From positions 136,515,681-136,579,680 of the forward strand of contig CM054116.1 in assembly GCA_028673005.1 (NCBI GenBank): DNA of 64,000 bases, read 5' to 3'. The position numbers and the translations under genes were made by a program. Position 1 is the first letter of the stretch, and each line of letters starts with the position of its first letter. The notes under the pieces were generated by a model. The model worked only from the letters and a program-made list of their open reading frames with translations, was not told the DNA's origin and did no database searches. Of this stretch, positions 33,946 through 44,856 are shown one piece after another. Source of the stretch: Tanypteryx hageni (taxonomy: Eukaryota > Arthropoda > Insecta > Odonata > Petaluridae).

Positions 33946-34749
33946 GACTCGGATTAGGACTGCGGAACTCGAGGGTTCGAGCCGAAACCGAGCTCGCATA
34001 CCTGTCCCCTTGCTGCAGGAGGTCTCCTGCCGACCAAATCATTTGCAATAAAATTTAAACTTTTTTATATTGTTAAATTAGATAAAGTAACTCAAGCGTC
34101 GAATCCAGATTAATGCGCTGATTAAGAATATATCTTAAACAAAATTATACGATAAATAATAAGATATTTACGCTCACATGTAATCTAAAAACCCAGGAAG
34201 ACCAACCTTTTAAAGAGTTTCTGGGACGGGATTGTATTGAAGACTTGAAAAGTATGTGTATTATATGGAAGTTGGGTTGGGTTGGTTGGTCGGTTGAACT
34301 GGCTTGGGTTGGTTCGTTGGGTTGGGTTGGGTGGGTTAGGTTGGTTGGGTTGGGTTGGTTGTTTTGGTTGGTTGGATTGGTTGCAGAACAAACTTGGTGG
34401 TCAAATATATTAACAGAATCGGCCAGAATTGTTACTACGACTAGTCATAAACTGTTTTCAATACAATCCCGTCGCTGAAACTCTTAAAAGATTGGTCTTA
34501 CTGAGATTACATGTGAGCTTATTTATTTTATTTTTTATCGTAGAATTACATACGTTTATAATACGTTCTTAATCAGCGCATTAACCCGGATTCGACGCTT
34601 GAGTTACTTTCTCATTAATTTTACAATATAAAAAAGTTTAAATTTTATTTTAAATGATTTGGTCGGCTAGAGACCTCCTGCTGCAAGGGGGCAGGTATGC
34701 GAGCTCGGTTTCGGCTTGAACCCTCGAGTTACGTAGTCCTAATCCGAGT
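33946..34749. repeat. Palindrome of two SINE-like arms around a TTGGG repeat
   Basis: Left arm 33946-34256 and right arm about 34440-34749 are diverged inverted copies (ACTCGGATTAGGACT, AAACCGAGCTCGCATACCTG, CTCAAGCGTCGAATCC, GACGGGATTGTATTGAA). Each holds a tRNA-type B box (GGGTTCGAGCC or GGGTTCAAGCC), so the arms are likely tRNA-derived SINEs in head-to-head order. Confidence 0.7.
34271..34382 (+). repeat. TTGGG/GGTTG simple repeat
   Basis: About 110 bases of GTTGGGTTGGGTTGGTTGG-like sequence in the loop of the palindrome. The G runs could form quadruplex structures. It resembles a degenerate form of the insect telomere pentamer TTAGG, but only one TTAGG occurs. Confidence 0.85.
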
Positions 34750-35203
34750 TAACGACGGAATTTTCGCTAACAGTTTTTTTGGCCAAAATGTCATCAGCTG
34801 ACCGGTTAACCGGCAATTAACCGGTAAAAATAGAAACCTTATATTCATTTTTAGACGTTTATTTAAATAAATTTCAAAGGAATACAAGAAAAACAGCTTA
34901 GTTTTTGCTGCAAATAAATTTTTTAAGAAACTGATGCTCATTTAATGTTTGTTATAAAAAATTTTGAACGGAATACTTACAAGAAAAACAAGTTATTATT
35001 TCAGGAATAGGAGACCATAAAGTGTATTTTATAGAACTACGAGTTTTGATCGAAAAGTTATTGGCCACAGAAAAAAACTCGTTCACTGACTGTAGAAGTA
35101 GGCTGAATACTGAATATCCCGCAACTAACCCACCAGTCTCGTGGTGCACCAAAAACAAATAAACAACCTTAAAATAGGGGAATAACTTTGAAACAGAAAA
35201 AAT

Positions 35204-35279
35204 TCTGCTATGACCGGGAATCGAACCCGGGTCTTCCGCTTGCCGGGCGGATATTCTGCCACTGAACTACCTTAGCGGA
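35204..35279 (-). repeat. tRNA-Gly-like SINE head
   Basis: A 76-base tRNA-like unit: acceptor TCCGCTA/TAGCAGA (one mismatch), D-arm GTAGTTCAGTGGCAGAAT, B box GGGTTCGATTCCC. The anticodon loop CCGGCAA lacks U33, so it is not a credible functional tRNA. It belongs to a tRNA-derived family, with further members at 35499 and 54691. Confidence 0.65.
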
Positions 35280-35498
35280 TAATCTTTCCTGTTTCTGAAC
35301 GCGGGTGTTTTTCTTAGTTGGGTCCGGGCTAGCCAAGCTAGTATCAACCATCCCCAACGGACGTCCTCCAAGAGAACGCCAAAGAAAACCCCTCCCTCTC
35401 AAATGGTGAGATTTCCAAAGCCAGAAATTGATGGAATAATAGAAACTATGCAGAAAGGCATAAGCTGTAATTTTGGGAATAACTTTGAAACAAAAAAT

Positions 35499-35550
35499 TC
35501 TGCTATGACCGGGAATCGAACCCGGGTCTTCCACTTGCCGGGCAGAGTAT
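35499..35550 (-). repeat. Second, truncated copy of the tRNA-Gly-like unit
   Basis: The preceding AATAACTTTGAAACA block and the tRNA 3' half of 35204-35279 are repeated about 300 bases further on, as in a local duplication or tandem SINE. Confidence 0.6.
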
Positions 35551-36158
35551 CCAGATTTTTTGCATTTAATGATAGAAAAATTCCATCTATACTGATATTG
35601 ACGCGAAAAACATTGGTAACTATTATATAGTAACTAATTTCTCTGGTGTCGCAAGGTAGAAGGAGTTAGGATTCTGAATTCCATTGTTCGAGTTTTCTTC
35701 TTCTTTTACACGTCTTTTAAACGTCTATGGAAATCTAGGAAAGTCCATTAGCAGCTGCCCATCCCTCTTCTTCGTAAGGTGAACATTCTGTAAACTGCTA
35801 TGCGATTACGGGAGAGGCGGATAGGGAAACTTGCAAAGGAGAAGGGAGGACCCTGCCCCACTAGAAAACGCCACTGAAATTTATTCTGAAAATCCCTACC
35901 CCTCCCGGAATATTTATTTCTTCTGCCTTATGGATGGGAATATGCATCAGCAAGCTAGGCGCAACAACACGGGCTTTTTAGTTGACACACACGCATGCGC
36001 ATGCACACTTAAAGAAGTGATGGAAGAGGGAAACCCTGTGCCGGCATTCTCTGCAAAAAGCACTAAGAAATCAGTGTCCCTTCCGATGGATGGAGCGTAG
36101 CTTGCGTATCCTCTTCATAACTCATATTGAGGGCGCAAGATATGGTTGGTCTGAAAAA

Positions 36159-36231
36159 ACCGGCAATCTCCAGGATTCGAACCCGAACTAGCTGCTTGGA
36201 GAATTACCACTAGAATCTTTCCACCACCGCA
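36159..36231 (-). repeat. tRNA-derived sequence
   Basis: The minus strand shows TGCGGTGGTGGAAAGATTC at the start and the B box GGGTTCGAATCC near the end, spaced as in a tRNA, without a good cloverleaf. Likely a SINE head. Confidence 0.5.
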
Positions 36232-37064
36232 TCCTCGTGTAAATAGCGTTATCAGATATCAGAAATAAAATAACAGCAGACACGGAAAAACCGAACAAAT
36301 GCCATATTTACTGTCATAACCATATAAATATTTATGTTTGTAGGGTCTATCACCGGTTGCAAACTACGAATAATTTCTTAAATTATAATCAATCATTGAT
36401 GACTTATGAAAGTTATGCCATAATCTATATCAGGAGATTTCCACATTTCCCATTCATGGAACAGTTGCCATATATAACAACTGAACATCATTAATTACGT
36501 TCCTATTTTGGAGATTACCATAAACTATCTACCTATTCGGTCAACATACACAGCCCTGCCTTCACCACAATCTAAAGCAAATAAAATGAAAGAGCAGGCA
36601 GGAAGGTGCAGGAACTGAGAGTGCAACTGATAAGATGAAAGTTGACAATCGTATTCAAGGCTGATGGCTATTTAAAGTCGGACAGAATATTTTGCTATTT
36701 TAGGCCATGCTGCCAGAGTAAATAAGATTTTCTGTAACTTGTGGAAACTAAAAATTTAATTCAAATATTAAACTGCATTCTAGGTTTAGTATTATATAAT
36801 TTTCATGACTCACAATCAGTCCAAAACTTGACAGGGGAATTAAAAGTACTTTAATGTCGTAAAAGTACTAATTTTTGATAAGGAAACTAACATCTTTCAT
36901 CAAATTTTCAAATCAAACTCAATGTTGTTAACATATTCAATTTACTATTATGCGAATCGCATTGAATCCTTATCTATAACGTGTAAAGAGAAACACGTGT
37001 TTTCTTTTGGAATAATAGAAATAAATGTTTTGATTTGAAGGGAAATGGTGTTATTGTTTAAGCA

Positions 37065-37405
37065 AGAAGGAAAAGTATACTCCATAAATGGAATACACAG
37101 ATATTTCAAAGACGTTTTTTATGTGAAATGCGTATAATACGGCATTGGGTGGTTCTTGAATTTTAATCTCCGAAACTATAAGTCGTAACTATGTGGTTCC
37201 TAGACTTTTTTGTAGTAAATGTTGCCCTCCATCCGAATAATATTTTTAATGTATAACTTACAGTTTATATAAGAGCATAAGAGAGAAAAATTTGGATTTA
37301 TAATTATTGTTTATCGATAAAATCGTCATAGCGATCTATGTATACAAAATGTGTGATCTTTTGCTTGGGATTTTCTCGAGTTTTTATCTCCGAAACTATA
37401 AGTCT
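37065..37405. repeat. Copy of the GGAAAAGTATACTCC repeat family
   Basis: GGAAAAGTATACTCCATAAA ... CTCCGAAACTATAAGTC, same order as at 6700-7228. It includes TTTATATAAGAGCATAAGAGAG, an uninterrupted version of the site where the hAT at 7229-11870 inserted. The end is cut by the CR1-type LINE. Confidence 0.7.
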
Positions 37406-37409
37406 TCTA

Positions 37410-38822
37410 AATCTACATCTACAGGTTACCCTGCAATTCACCTAATTAGTGGGTGGCAGGGGGTGCAATGCACCATAACCTACCTAAAGACTTTCTATCG
37501 CAGGTTGAAATTTTCTATTGTGATCTCGTTGTCCTCGGAAAGAACGAGCCTAGATAACGCTCCGTCCTACAATCGATCTCACGTATCTTATCGTCACGGT
37601 CGTTCCTATCTATATACGTTGGTGCTTCAATTAATCCTACAACCTCGTCTTTTAGACATTCTGATCTATATTTCTCTAGAAGCCGCAACCTTGAGTTCAA
37701 TCTACGATCCTCCAGTGGTACCCAGTTCAAATCCCTCAATAATGAAGTGACGCTTTCCTTATGTTCGTACTTTTGTTTTACGAATCTTGCTGCTCTGCGC
37801 TGAACTCTTTCTAATTGAATTATGTTTCCCTTCTCGTACGGATCCCATATGGATGAGGCGTATTCCACTTGTGGTCAAACCAGTGATAAGTAACATGTCT
37901 CGCGTACTTTTTCTTTAGTGTTCGGTATTATTTTACCTATGAAAGCCAGTTTCTTGTTGGCCGCGCATATAACTCGACGAATGTGCATGCCCCACGAAAG
38001 ATATCGACAAATGGTTACCCCTAAATATTTAACATATTCGGCTGCTTGAGTATTTATTCCATCTATTTTATACTCGAAACCTACTTCTATGTTTTTTCTT
38101 TTCCAGAACGTAAATGCGGCACAATTAGTGTAATTATTTTCAATTTGCCATTCTTTGCACCACGCTGAAATGGCTCTTAAGTCTTCACGCAGCGACTGAT
38201 GGTCCTCCTGGTTTTTTATTTCTTTATGTAGAACGGTATCATCGGCAAAAAGTCTATTTTACTACGAACTACCGAGCAGATATCATTGACATAGATTAAG
38301 AAAAGTAGAGGGCCCAATATACTTCTCTGAGGAACGGGGGACGAGTATTTCCCATCGATGACAACTATCTGTTCTCTATTCGAGAGGAAATCTCTCACCC
38401 AACTGACAACTTTCAGATTGATACCATATTGTCCTAACTTCGCAATTAATTTCTTATGAGATACTTTATCAAACGCCTTTCTGAATTCAATGAATATGGC
38501 ATCGACCTGAGTATTTTTCTCTCCGCATCGCAACAAATCATCCACGAACAAGCCGAGCTGCGTTTCGCATGATCTACCTCTCCGGAATCTGTGCTGGCAT
38601 CCGCTAAGCAATGAGTGACTATCTAAATAGCGCATTACAGAGCTAAAGATTATGTGCTCAAGTATCTTGCACGATAATGAAGTTAGGGAAATTGGCCTAT
38701 AATTTTCGTGGTTCTCTTTGTCGTCACCCTTATTGATGGGTGTAACGTGTGCCATCTTCCAATCTTTAGGAACTACATCTTCGGCAATGGATTTCTCGAA
38801 TATAATTTTTAATTTCAAGATA
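37410..38822 (-). mobile_element. 5'-truncated CR1/Jockey-type LINE with hexamer tail
   Basis: The 3' end on the minus strand has GGGGGTGCAATGC-type tail sequence and ends in TGTAGATGTAGATTT, a short microsatellite-like tail as in CR1 elements rather than poly(A). Coding: 38216-38818 gives RT motifs WKMAHVTPINKG, ENYRPISLTSLSCKILE, KAFDKVSHKKL and RSILGPLLFLIYVND. A one-base shift at about 38255 then enters the frame with LFADDTVLH (catalytic pair). An in-frame TGA lies near 37878, and the end is 37515-37868 with QRRAARFVKQKY. The copy is truncated at the RT N-terminus. Related pieces lie at 50147-51676 and 60200-60315. Confidence 0.85.
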
Positions 38823-39606
38823 ATTCCTAAATTATCTTTATTATTTAATGTTATTTTTATTTAAACAAAATTCGTCTTAAAACTATCGCAAGTCAAGAAT
38901 ACAAAAATAGATATCCGCACGTAACATCGCGCAAACGTTCTCTCCCACCAACGAACAGTAAAACATTGTATGAATTCCCTTCTTACATTTTTCGTTATTC
39001 AGTTTTATACGACTCTGTTTGATACTGTTCTATAGGAATTTAATATCTATTTTTTTCTTGTAGCGCGTATAAAAGCGATTAAAAATACTTTCTTAAGTCT
39101 TTAATATGATGTAAAACTGTTGTTATTCTTTCAAAAGTCAACATTTATTTGATTTTACAATTCCAATATTCCATATTTAAGCAGATACTCTCATTATCAT
39201 AATGAATTTACGCCAACAGTACTCATGCACGTACTTGAACAGGTACAATAATATTAATTCACATTTGTATGTAGAATGTAATTCGTAGAGAGTTCTTCAA
39301 AGAATAGCTACTTAACTATTTTTAAATACTATAATTTAGATTTTAATATTACAAATACCATACAATATGCAATTACACAATTTTTCTTAAGGCGACAAAT
39401 ATGTATGCACAGTCACATTTAACAGAAGTAAGAATGCCTCAAAAGCACGACTGCGGAGCGATCCTTCCTGGATAAGTTTTAGAGAAATCCAAATTAAGAA
39501 TCGTGATACATTTTTACTCGGGCATAAGGTAGGCTCAGGGGGAGAGCACCAAGATGATTAGCGGCTGTCTTCAAAGAATCATTAAGTTCCTTTCCACTAG
39601 CCTCGT
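38823..39606. other. Intergenic, no gene seen
   Basis: AT-rich DNA without recognisable coding or repeat structure. Confidence 0.4.
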
Positions 39607-39610
39607 TTAA

Positions 39611-40444
39611 CCCTGCGGTACTCGCGTTAATTTTTCAACGGCCACTACTCGCGTGGGGTGCTCCTGACAACCCACAGATTTTTTGTTATAAAAAATTATT
39701 ACTATTATTCATTTCATTCTTTATTTTGTTCTACTTATAATCATTTATAAGTGAATTGTGAGAAGTTTCACATGATTTTTCACTATTTATCTACTTCGAA
39801 AAGAAAAAGTCTTAAGGTACACTTTCACGGATATTCTCTGTTGTCAATCTATGAGTCAGTTCACAGTTTTTAGGAATATCCATATAATATCGTCAGTTCA
39901 ATTGAAGAGATCGGTAATCTCACAGTAGAACACAAATAATAATTATACACGAGAGTAAAAACCGTTTTCCACATCAAAACCTTGAAAACTTTAGTTGCTT
40001 TTTCAGTTTGAATATTCGTGCAATTCACTATAATTTTTATAATAGTTCTGTCAAATATCAGTCGGAAACAGTCTACAAGTAGCTTCAAAACAGAAACCTA
40101 ACATTGAAATAATAAAAATCAACAAACCTTGTAGTGACTGAAGAAATTGTTGAGATGCGAACTCCGATTACGGGAAATAACGAAAACTTCTGAATAATAT
40201 AAGAACAACTTCCGCACAAAGGAAAAAGTGCTGATTTCCATAATATGCAATGCAGAACTCTCTTAGAAAAAACGTTCAAACTCAAAGGAATACCACAGAA
40301 AATTGAAAAATTTTATCAGAAAATGTTCCAAACACATGTCATTCCAGCTAGTGAAGGGTCGGAGTCATAAAAGGCCAAAAGAAAGGAACCCTGTCAAAAC
40401 GTATTACTGGGGTGCCCACAGCACCCCACGTAGGATTAACAGGG
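39611..40444. mobile_element. piggyBac-like MITE
   Basis: TTAA at 39607-39610 is followed by CCCTGCGGTACTCGCGTTAA, and the right end is GTAGGATTAACAGGG. CCCT...AGGG termini next to TTAA are typical of piggyBac elements. The right target copy has changed to TTCT. Subterminal GTGGGGTGCT/AGCACCCCAC blocks are inverted. No transposase. Confidence 0.6.
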
Positions 40445-40654
40445 TTCTAGAAACCTCAGCAGGACATATCCTTGACCCCCTCTATATGTATTGAGATATC
40501 AAAAAGATGAATCTCTCCAAAGTCTTAGGACCAAATATTCTCAAGTAAACCATTAGCCTTTGCCTTCTTCGATGTTGAAAAGTGAGGCTTTCAAAATAGA
40601 CTCGTATTAAAGCAAAAAGAAAAACCCTTCTTTCGCTCCCACTGTTTATGCGAA

Positions 40655-40775
40655 CCGAAAAAATGGAACGAAATAAATAACGGTTTCCGGTTTCGGTTCG
40701 GATTCGGTTTCACTCCAGCTAAAACAACTGTTTTTTTAGGTTTCGGTTTTCGGTTCGGTTCCGGTTCGATGCATG
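40655..40775. repeat. CGGTTTCGGTTCGG low-complexity tract
   Basis: Degenerate GGTTTCGGTTCGGATTCGG-like repeats in two blocks separated by about 40 bases. Confidence 0.7.
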
Positions 40776-41676
40776 CACTGCTTTTAACCGAGTTAAGTGC
40801 TTATATAAAGGGCACGTTCTAATTGACGGCCGCAGTTAAAAATCATAATTCGACGATAAAAGTTCATCAAGGACCGCCAAAACCTAATTTAATTAAAATC
40901 CGCCAAGTGGTTTCGGAGATTAAATATAGTTAATACATTGTTGGATAAAGACATTGTTGTCATTAACAGAGTTATTTTCATAATGACTCCTCCGTTACCT
41001 CTCTTTTGTTTATCCACGTCCCTTTCCTCTCTTCTCCCTACCCTGCTCTATTATAAATACATCCTTCACAGCGTTTTTCGGAGATTACTCGCCAAGAGTA
41101 GGAGAAGCCGTTATCGTGTTTGTGTGATCGCCGTGCCTGTGCTGACAATTCATACAAACGTTCTCGTACAAACTACGAAAAGATAGGGAATTCTGCGCCC
41201 CTAGTTTATGCTAGGTGAAGGTGTCCTGTCGCCTTCAATTGCTATTACGGGTGCAAGGCTAACTGAGATCCTTGTTCTCAACCCGTCGTGTACTATAGCT
41301 CCGTTAGCTGGTTCAGGCTATTTGGAGGTAGGCGCTCGATACGGGAAAACTATTTCCCTATGTCGCGTGAAACTCCCAAGTTCTTGTCAAAAGTTGTTGG
41401 TTTCGGAGTTCTGTCCTCCGTCTTGTAGCATAGCATGGATCGAGTTATTGTTGTGAGTCGTTGGTTTCAGAGTTCCGTTCTTCGCTTAGTATACAAAGTA
41501 CAGGGTTTGGGAGATTTTTCTTCGTCTCTTACAATATCAGCCAGTGATAGCTCATTTCCCTCTTCATTGGTTAAACATAAATCAATAAATCATCAGTTCA
41601 CAATATTTCTGATATTTTTCCGATATTCAGTGTGCTGTGTTTATTAATTCCTTTGTAGAAAATTTCATCCCCATTA
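40776..41676. other. Gene-free stretch with a distant copy of the 285-bp repeat
   Basis: At 40800-40925, TTCTAATTGACGGCCGCAGTT to CCGCCAAGTGGTTTCGGAGA follows the order of the tandem repeat at 11935. Open frames at 40938-41647 resemble nothing I know. Confidence 0.4.
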
Positions 41677-42595
41677 TGAGTAATAAGAGGCAAAGGACAT
41701 ATTACTTCAATGTTGATTGGGAAGAACAATCCTGTTTTATTGATTTGAAAGGAAAGTGTGTTTGTTTATTGTGCAATGCTTGTGTCGCACTTTTAAAGAA
41801 AAGTAATGTTGAAAGACATTTTAATACGGTCCACGGAAATTTTAATACTAGTTATCCGTTAAACTCTGAGATCAGGAAAAAGAAAATTTCTGATACGAAA
41901 TCTATTTTAACTAAACAGCAGAGCATTTTTACCAGACCAGTGCAGCAATCAAAAAGAGCAACGATTGCATCACTTAAAATTTCGCATTTGTTGGCCAAGA
42001 GGAAAAAGCCTTTTGAAGATGGCGAGATTGTAAAATAATTGCTGATTCACTTTTCGAAGATTTTAAAAATAAAAATTAAATTACCTCAGCAATAAACACG
42101 ATTCAGTCATCAGCAAGAACAGTTACAAGAAGAATTGAAGTTATTGCAACCAATATGGAGAAAGAGTTGGCAAATGATTTACAAAAATGTATTTTCTTCT
42201 AGTTGCAACTGGATGAGTCAACAGACATATCAGACACTTCTCAATTGGCTATGGTTGTGAAGATGGTGTTTAATGATTTTTCAGGAAAGGAAGAATTTCT
42301 TAAAATTTTTCCATTAAAGGGACGAACAAGAAGTGAAGACATTTTTTCAGATTTTAAAAATATGTCCAAGAAAGTAATATACCATTAATGAAGTTGACCG
42401 CAATTACTACAAATGGTGCACCTTCGATGACAGGTTGTAAAAATGGATTTATTACGCTATGTAAAGAAGACCCTCTCTTTCCAAGATTTATTTCATATCA
42501 CTGCATTATACACCAAGAAATGTTATGCGCAAAAGTTCTTCATTTTCAACATGTCATGAAAACAGTAACAAAAATAATAAATTCCATAAGATAAT
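41677..42595 (+). pseudogene. hAT transposase N-terminal half, Charlie/GTF2IRD2-like
   Basis: ATG at 41677 starts MSNKRQRTYYFNVDWEEQSC, followed by a BED-type finger (CVCLLCNACVALLKKSNVER, then HFNTVH). After a stop at 42036-42038 the catalytic region appears in shifted frames: QLDESTDISDTSQLAM at 42203, ITTNGAPSMTGCKNGFITLC and SYHCIIHQEMLCAKVLHF up to 42594. It breaks off in the KIINSIR segment, close to where the 29636-30703 copy begins, so the two remnants represent complementary halves of one family. Inactive. Confidence 0.75.
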
Positions 42596-42715
42596 CATTG
42601 TCAATATAGTAATTTGCTTTAAACTGCCCAATAAAATTTGCAAACGAAAAGATATTTTCAATGTACGCGTGAAGTATCTTTCTATTTTAAATGTTGAGTT
42701 GTCCATCATTACAAT

Positions 42716-42893
42716 AATTGATAGTAGCTCAATAACTTTGGCCAAAACTAACAAAAGTGGAATACAACTGCAGTTGGCTTCCAGTCACTGTTGAAACAGG
42801 TTCTACCCCTGACGATGCCCACCTTGTGGGCGAAATGCATTGGGTTTTGCAGCCCTCTAGTTGTTTTGGCTAAAGGAGTATTCCACTTTTGTT
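42716..42893. mobile_element. Second foldback-family copy, internally deleted, 12-bp TSD
   Basis: Perfect duplications CATCATTACAAT at 42704-42715 and 42894-42905. Same left end (AATTGATAGTAGCTCAATAA) and right end (CCACTTTTGTT) as 30710-31128, but most of the left arm is missing. It contains one hammerhead-like motif. It inserted about 120 bases past a Charlie-like hAT remnant, as the first copy also did next to such a remnant. Confidence 0.7.
42805..42845 (+). ncRNA. Hammerhead-ribozyme-like motif
   Basis: The same arrangement as at 31032-31072: ACCC, CTGACGA, GCCCAC-CTT-GTGGGC, GAAATGCATT, GGGT. Confidence 0.45.
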
Positions 42894-42905
42894 CATCATT
42901 ACAAT

Positions 42906-44690
42906 GCATTGGAGTCTTTTCTGACTTAAAATTTTTTACGCTACGTGTTTATTTGTTTTAAATTTACATGAAACTTTTCACATAAATTTTCAATCGGTTT
43001 TTGTCCTTCACGATTTTGTTTGATTGCAACCTCTTTATGAAGTGACGGAAAATCGGGAAAAATCGAATATAAACTTAAAATATGAGCAAAGAGAATGGAA
43101 GAGAGAAAAGGAGGAAGAATGGGAAGTGCCTTAAATTCAATATTTAATCCACGCATACCCGCCATATTGACGGGTCTTTGTACTAGTAACTATAAAAATA
43201 GTTAATTACCAAAATTCCAATGTGAAGTTAACTGAAATGAAATTAATGAAAAACACGATTTTAATTATAAAATAATCGTGCGAATTCTCTCTCGTACTAA
43301 AGCATTCAAACCACGCTTTCCTTACGCACCTCTACTATAACTAGCGCAATTGCCGGTCAAATTTGACGGGATTATCACAAAAGTATTACAAATACATATG
43401 ACTTCGATATGAAATATCAGTAAGATATGCTTTGGTTTGGTTTGGCTTTCATACACGACCAAATCAGTGTTTTTGAAAGTTATCTTAGTAGAGAGGCTAG
43501 ATGATTATCCAAATATTTGCTGAGAATAAGAGGAAAATCGAAATAATAAGATATAATGCATAAAGAAGTAGCTGAAATTTATTTGAAATATTTGAGCAAA
43601 TTATAAGTTATTTAAAACGTATACAATTTAACTTAATAAATGAATTATTTTACTCTTATTAACTCGTAAAAAACAGGATAAAATGTGAACGAACTGTCAA
43701 TTTACCATCAAAGTAAAATTGTGTAGTAACTTACTTACTATTAACTAAATACTTACATGAACTGCAATGAGTTTAGCTATATTTTAAGATAGCATTTTTC
43801 TTTTAATTATATTAGTTTTGAAAATTTTCCAGAAAAATCACTTTAGTTAAAGAAATTTAAATAAAAGTTATCATATGTTATTTTTCATTCCTATTTGGAA
43901 TTCGGTTCGATATATTTGCGGTATTATCAGTTAAAGAAATCCATTGAAAATTACGTGACCTATATTTAGTTTTATGAATTCCCACCATTTGGAATTGGCG
44001 CATGATTCAATAGTATAACATTTTTATAATCAATTATAATTTATTATTGTGATTTTTGTGCTGCAACTCCTTTTAATCCTATACAAATGCTATGCCCTCC
44101 TCATCTTTCTACATTTCTGCTCATTCCCATTCTCTTTTCCTTCCTCCCCCCTAATTACTTAATTGATTCAGTAAATAAGTTATACCCATGCATAAAAGTC
44201 GGACCTGTCTTAAAGCACTAAATTGGTGCATTTATTATGAGACCAACAGTAGAATTCCACAATTGTGTCAACAGTGGTCCAATATAAACAAAATGCGCGA
44301 AAACGTGAAAAATCGTATTAAAACGTAATTTTTGGAGATTTACGAATGAGATTGAAATTCTTGTATTCGAGTAACTAAGTTAAATACCTCATCCTTGAAA
44401 TATTTTAAATTGTAAACGAAAACGGTCTGCATGTCAAGGAAAGGCCTTTTGCGTGATTCATATATGGGATGCGAATTTATAACTTCGGTTAATTATAAGA
44501 TGCACTGCAAAAAAACTATGAAAATAATTATAAAATTAGTTAATTACCAAAAATTCAATGGGAAGTTAACTAAAAATTAATAATCTATGCTTATTTTTCT
44601 TTAAAATGGTATATGTCCGAAGATCATAAGTCAATTACTTCTTATTTAATTTTGCAAAAGAAAAAGCTTGCAAGTGAAAAAGGTATTCTT
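42906..44690. other. Gene-free AT-rich DNA
   Basis: No coding region, RNA gene or clear element seen. Confidence 0.4.
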
Positions 44691-44856
44691 AAGTGTTCTC
44701 TTACGGGGATTTCTATAGAGCGTTCCGGCGGACCAAGGGACGGACGGACCAAGAGACGGACGGACCAGCGGGCGGACGGACCAATGGACGGAAGGAACAA
44801 CGGACAGACGGACCAATGAACGGACGGACAGAATAAGGATATTATGTATATAATTT
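44691..44856. repeat. Repeat with expanded GGAC minisatellite
   Basis: AAGTGTTCTCTTACGGGGAT leads to GCGTTCCGGCGGACCAA, then about 100 bases of GGACGGACGGACCAA-like units (44729-44832), then CAGAATAAGGATATTATG. The paralogue at 49347-49431 has the same flanks and only about one unit. Confidence 0.8.

Noticed and set aside
34271..34382. An interstitial telomere repeat
   Set aside because: Only one TTAGG unit is present; the rest is TTGGG/GGTTG. Kept as a simple repeat with a note on the resemblance.
34185..34391. A Pro/Asn/Thr-rich minus-strand protein
   Set aside because: It is a translation of the TTGGG simple repeat; the apparent peptide repeat is a by-product of low complexity.
35204..35279. 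A functional tRNA-Gly or tRNA-Ala gene on the minus strand
   Set aside because: The acceptor stem has a mismatch, position 33 is not U, and diverged relatives occur at 35499 and 54691, so it is a tRNA-derived repeat.
37307..37750. A 147-codon plus-strand frame
   Set aside because: It is largely antisense to the CR1 reverse transcriptase C-terminus, and the rest is dispersed repeat.
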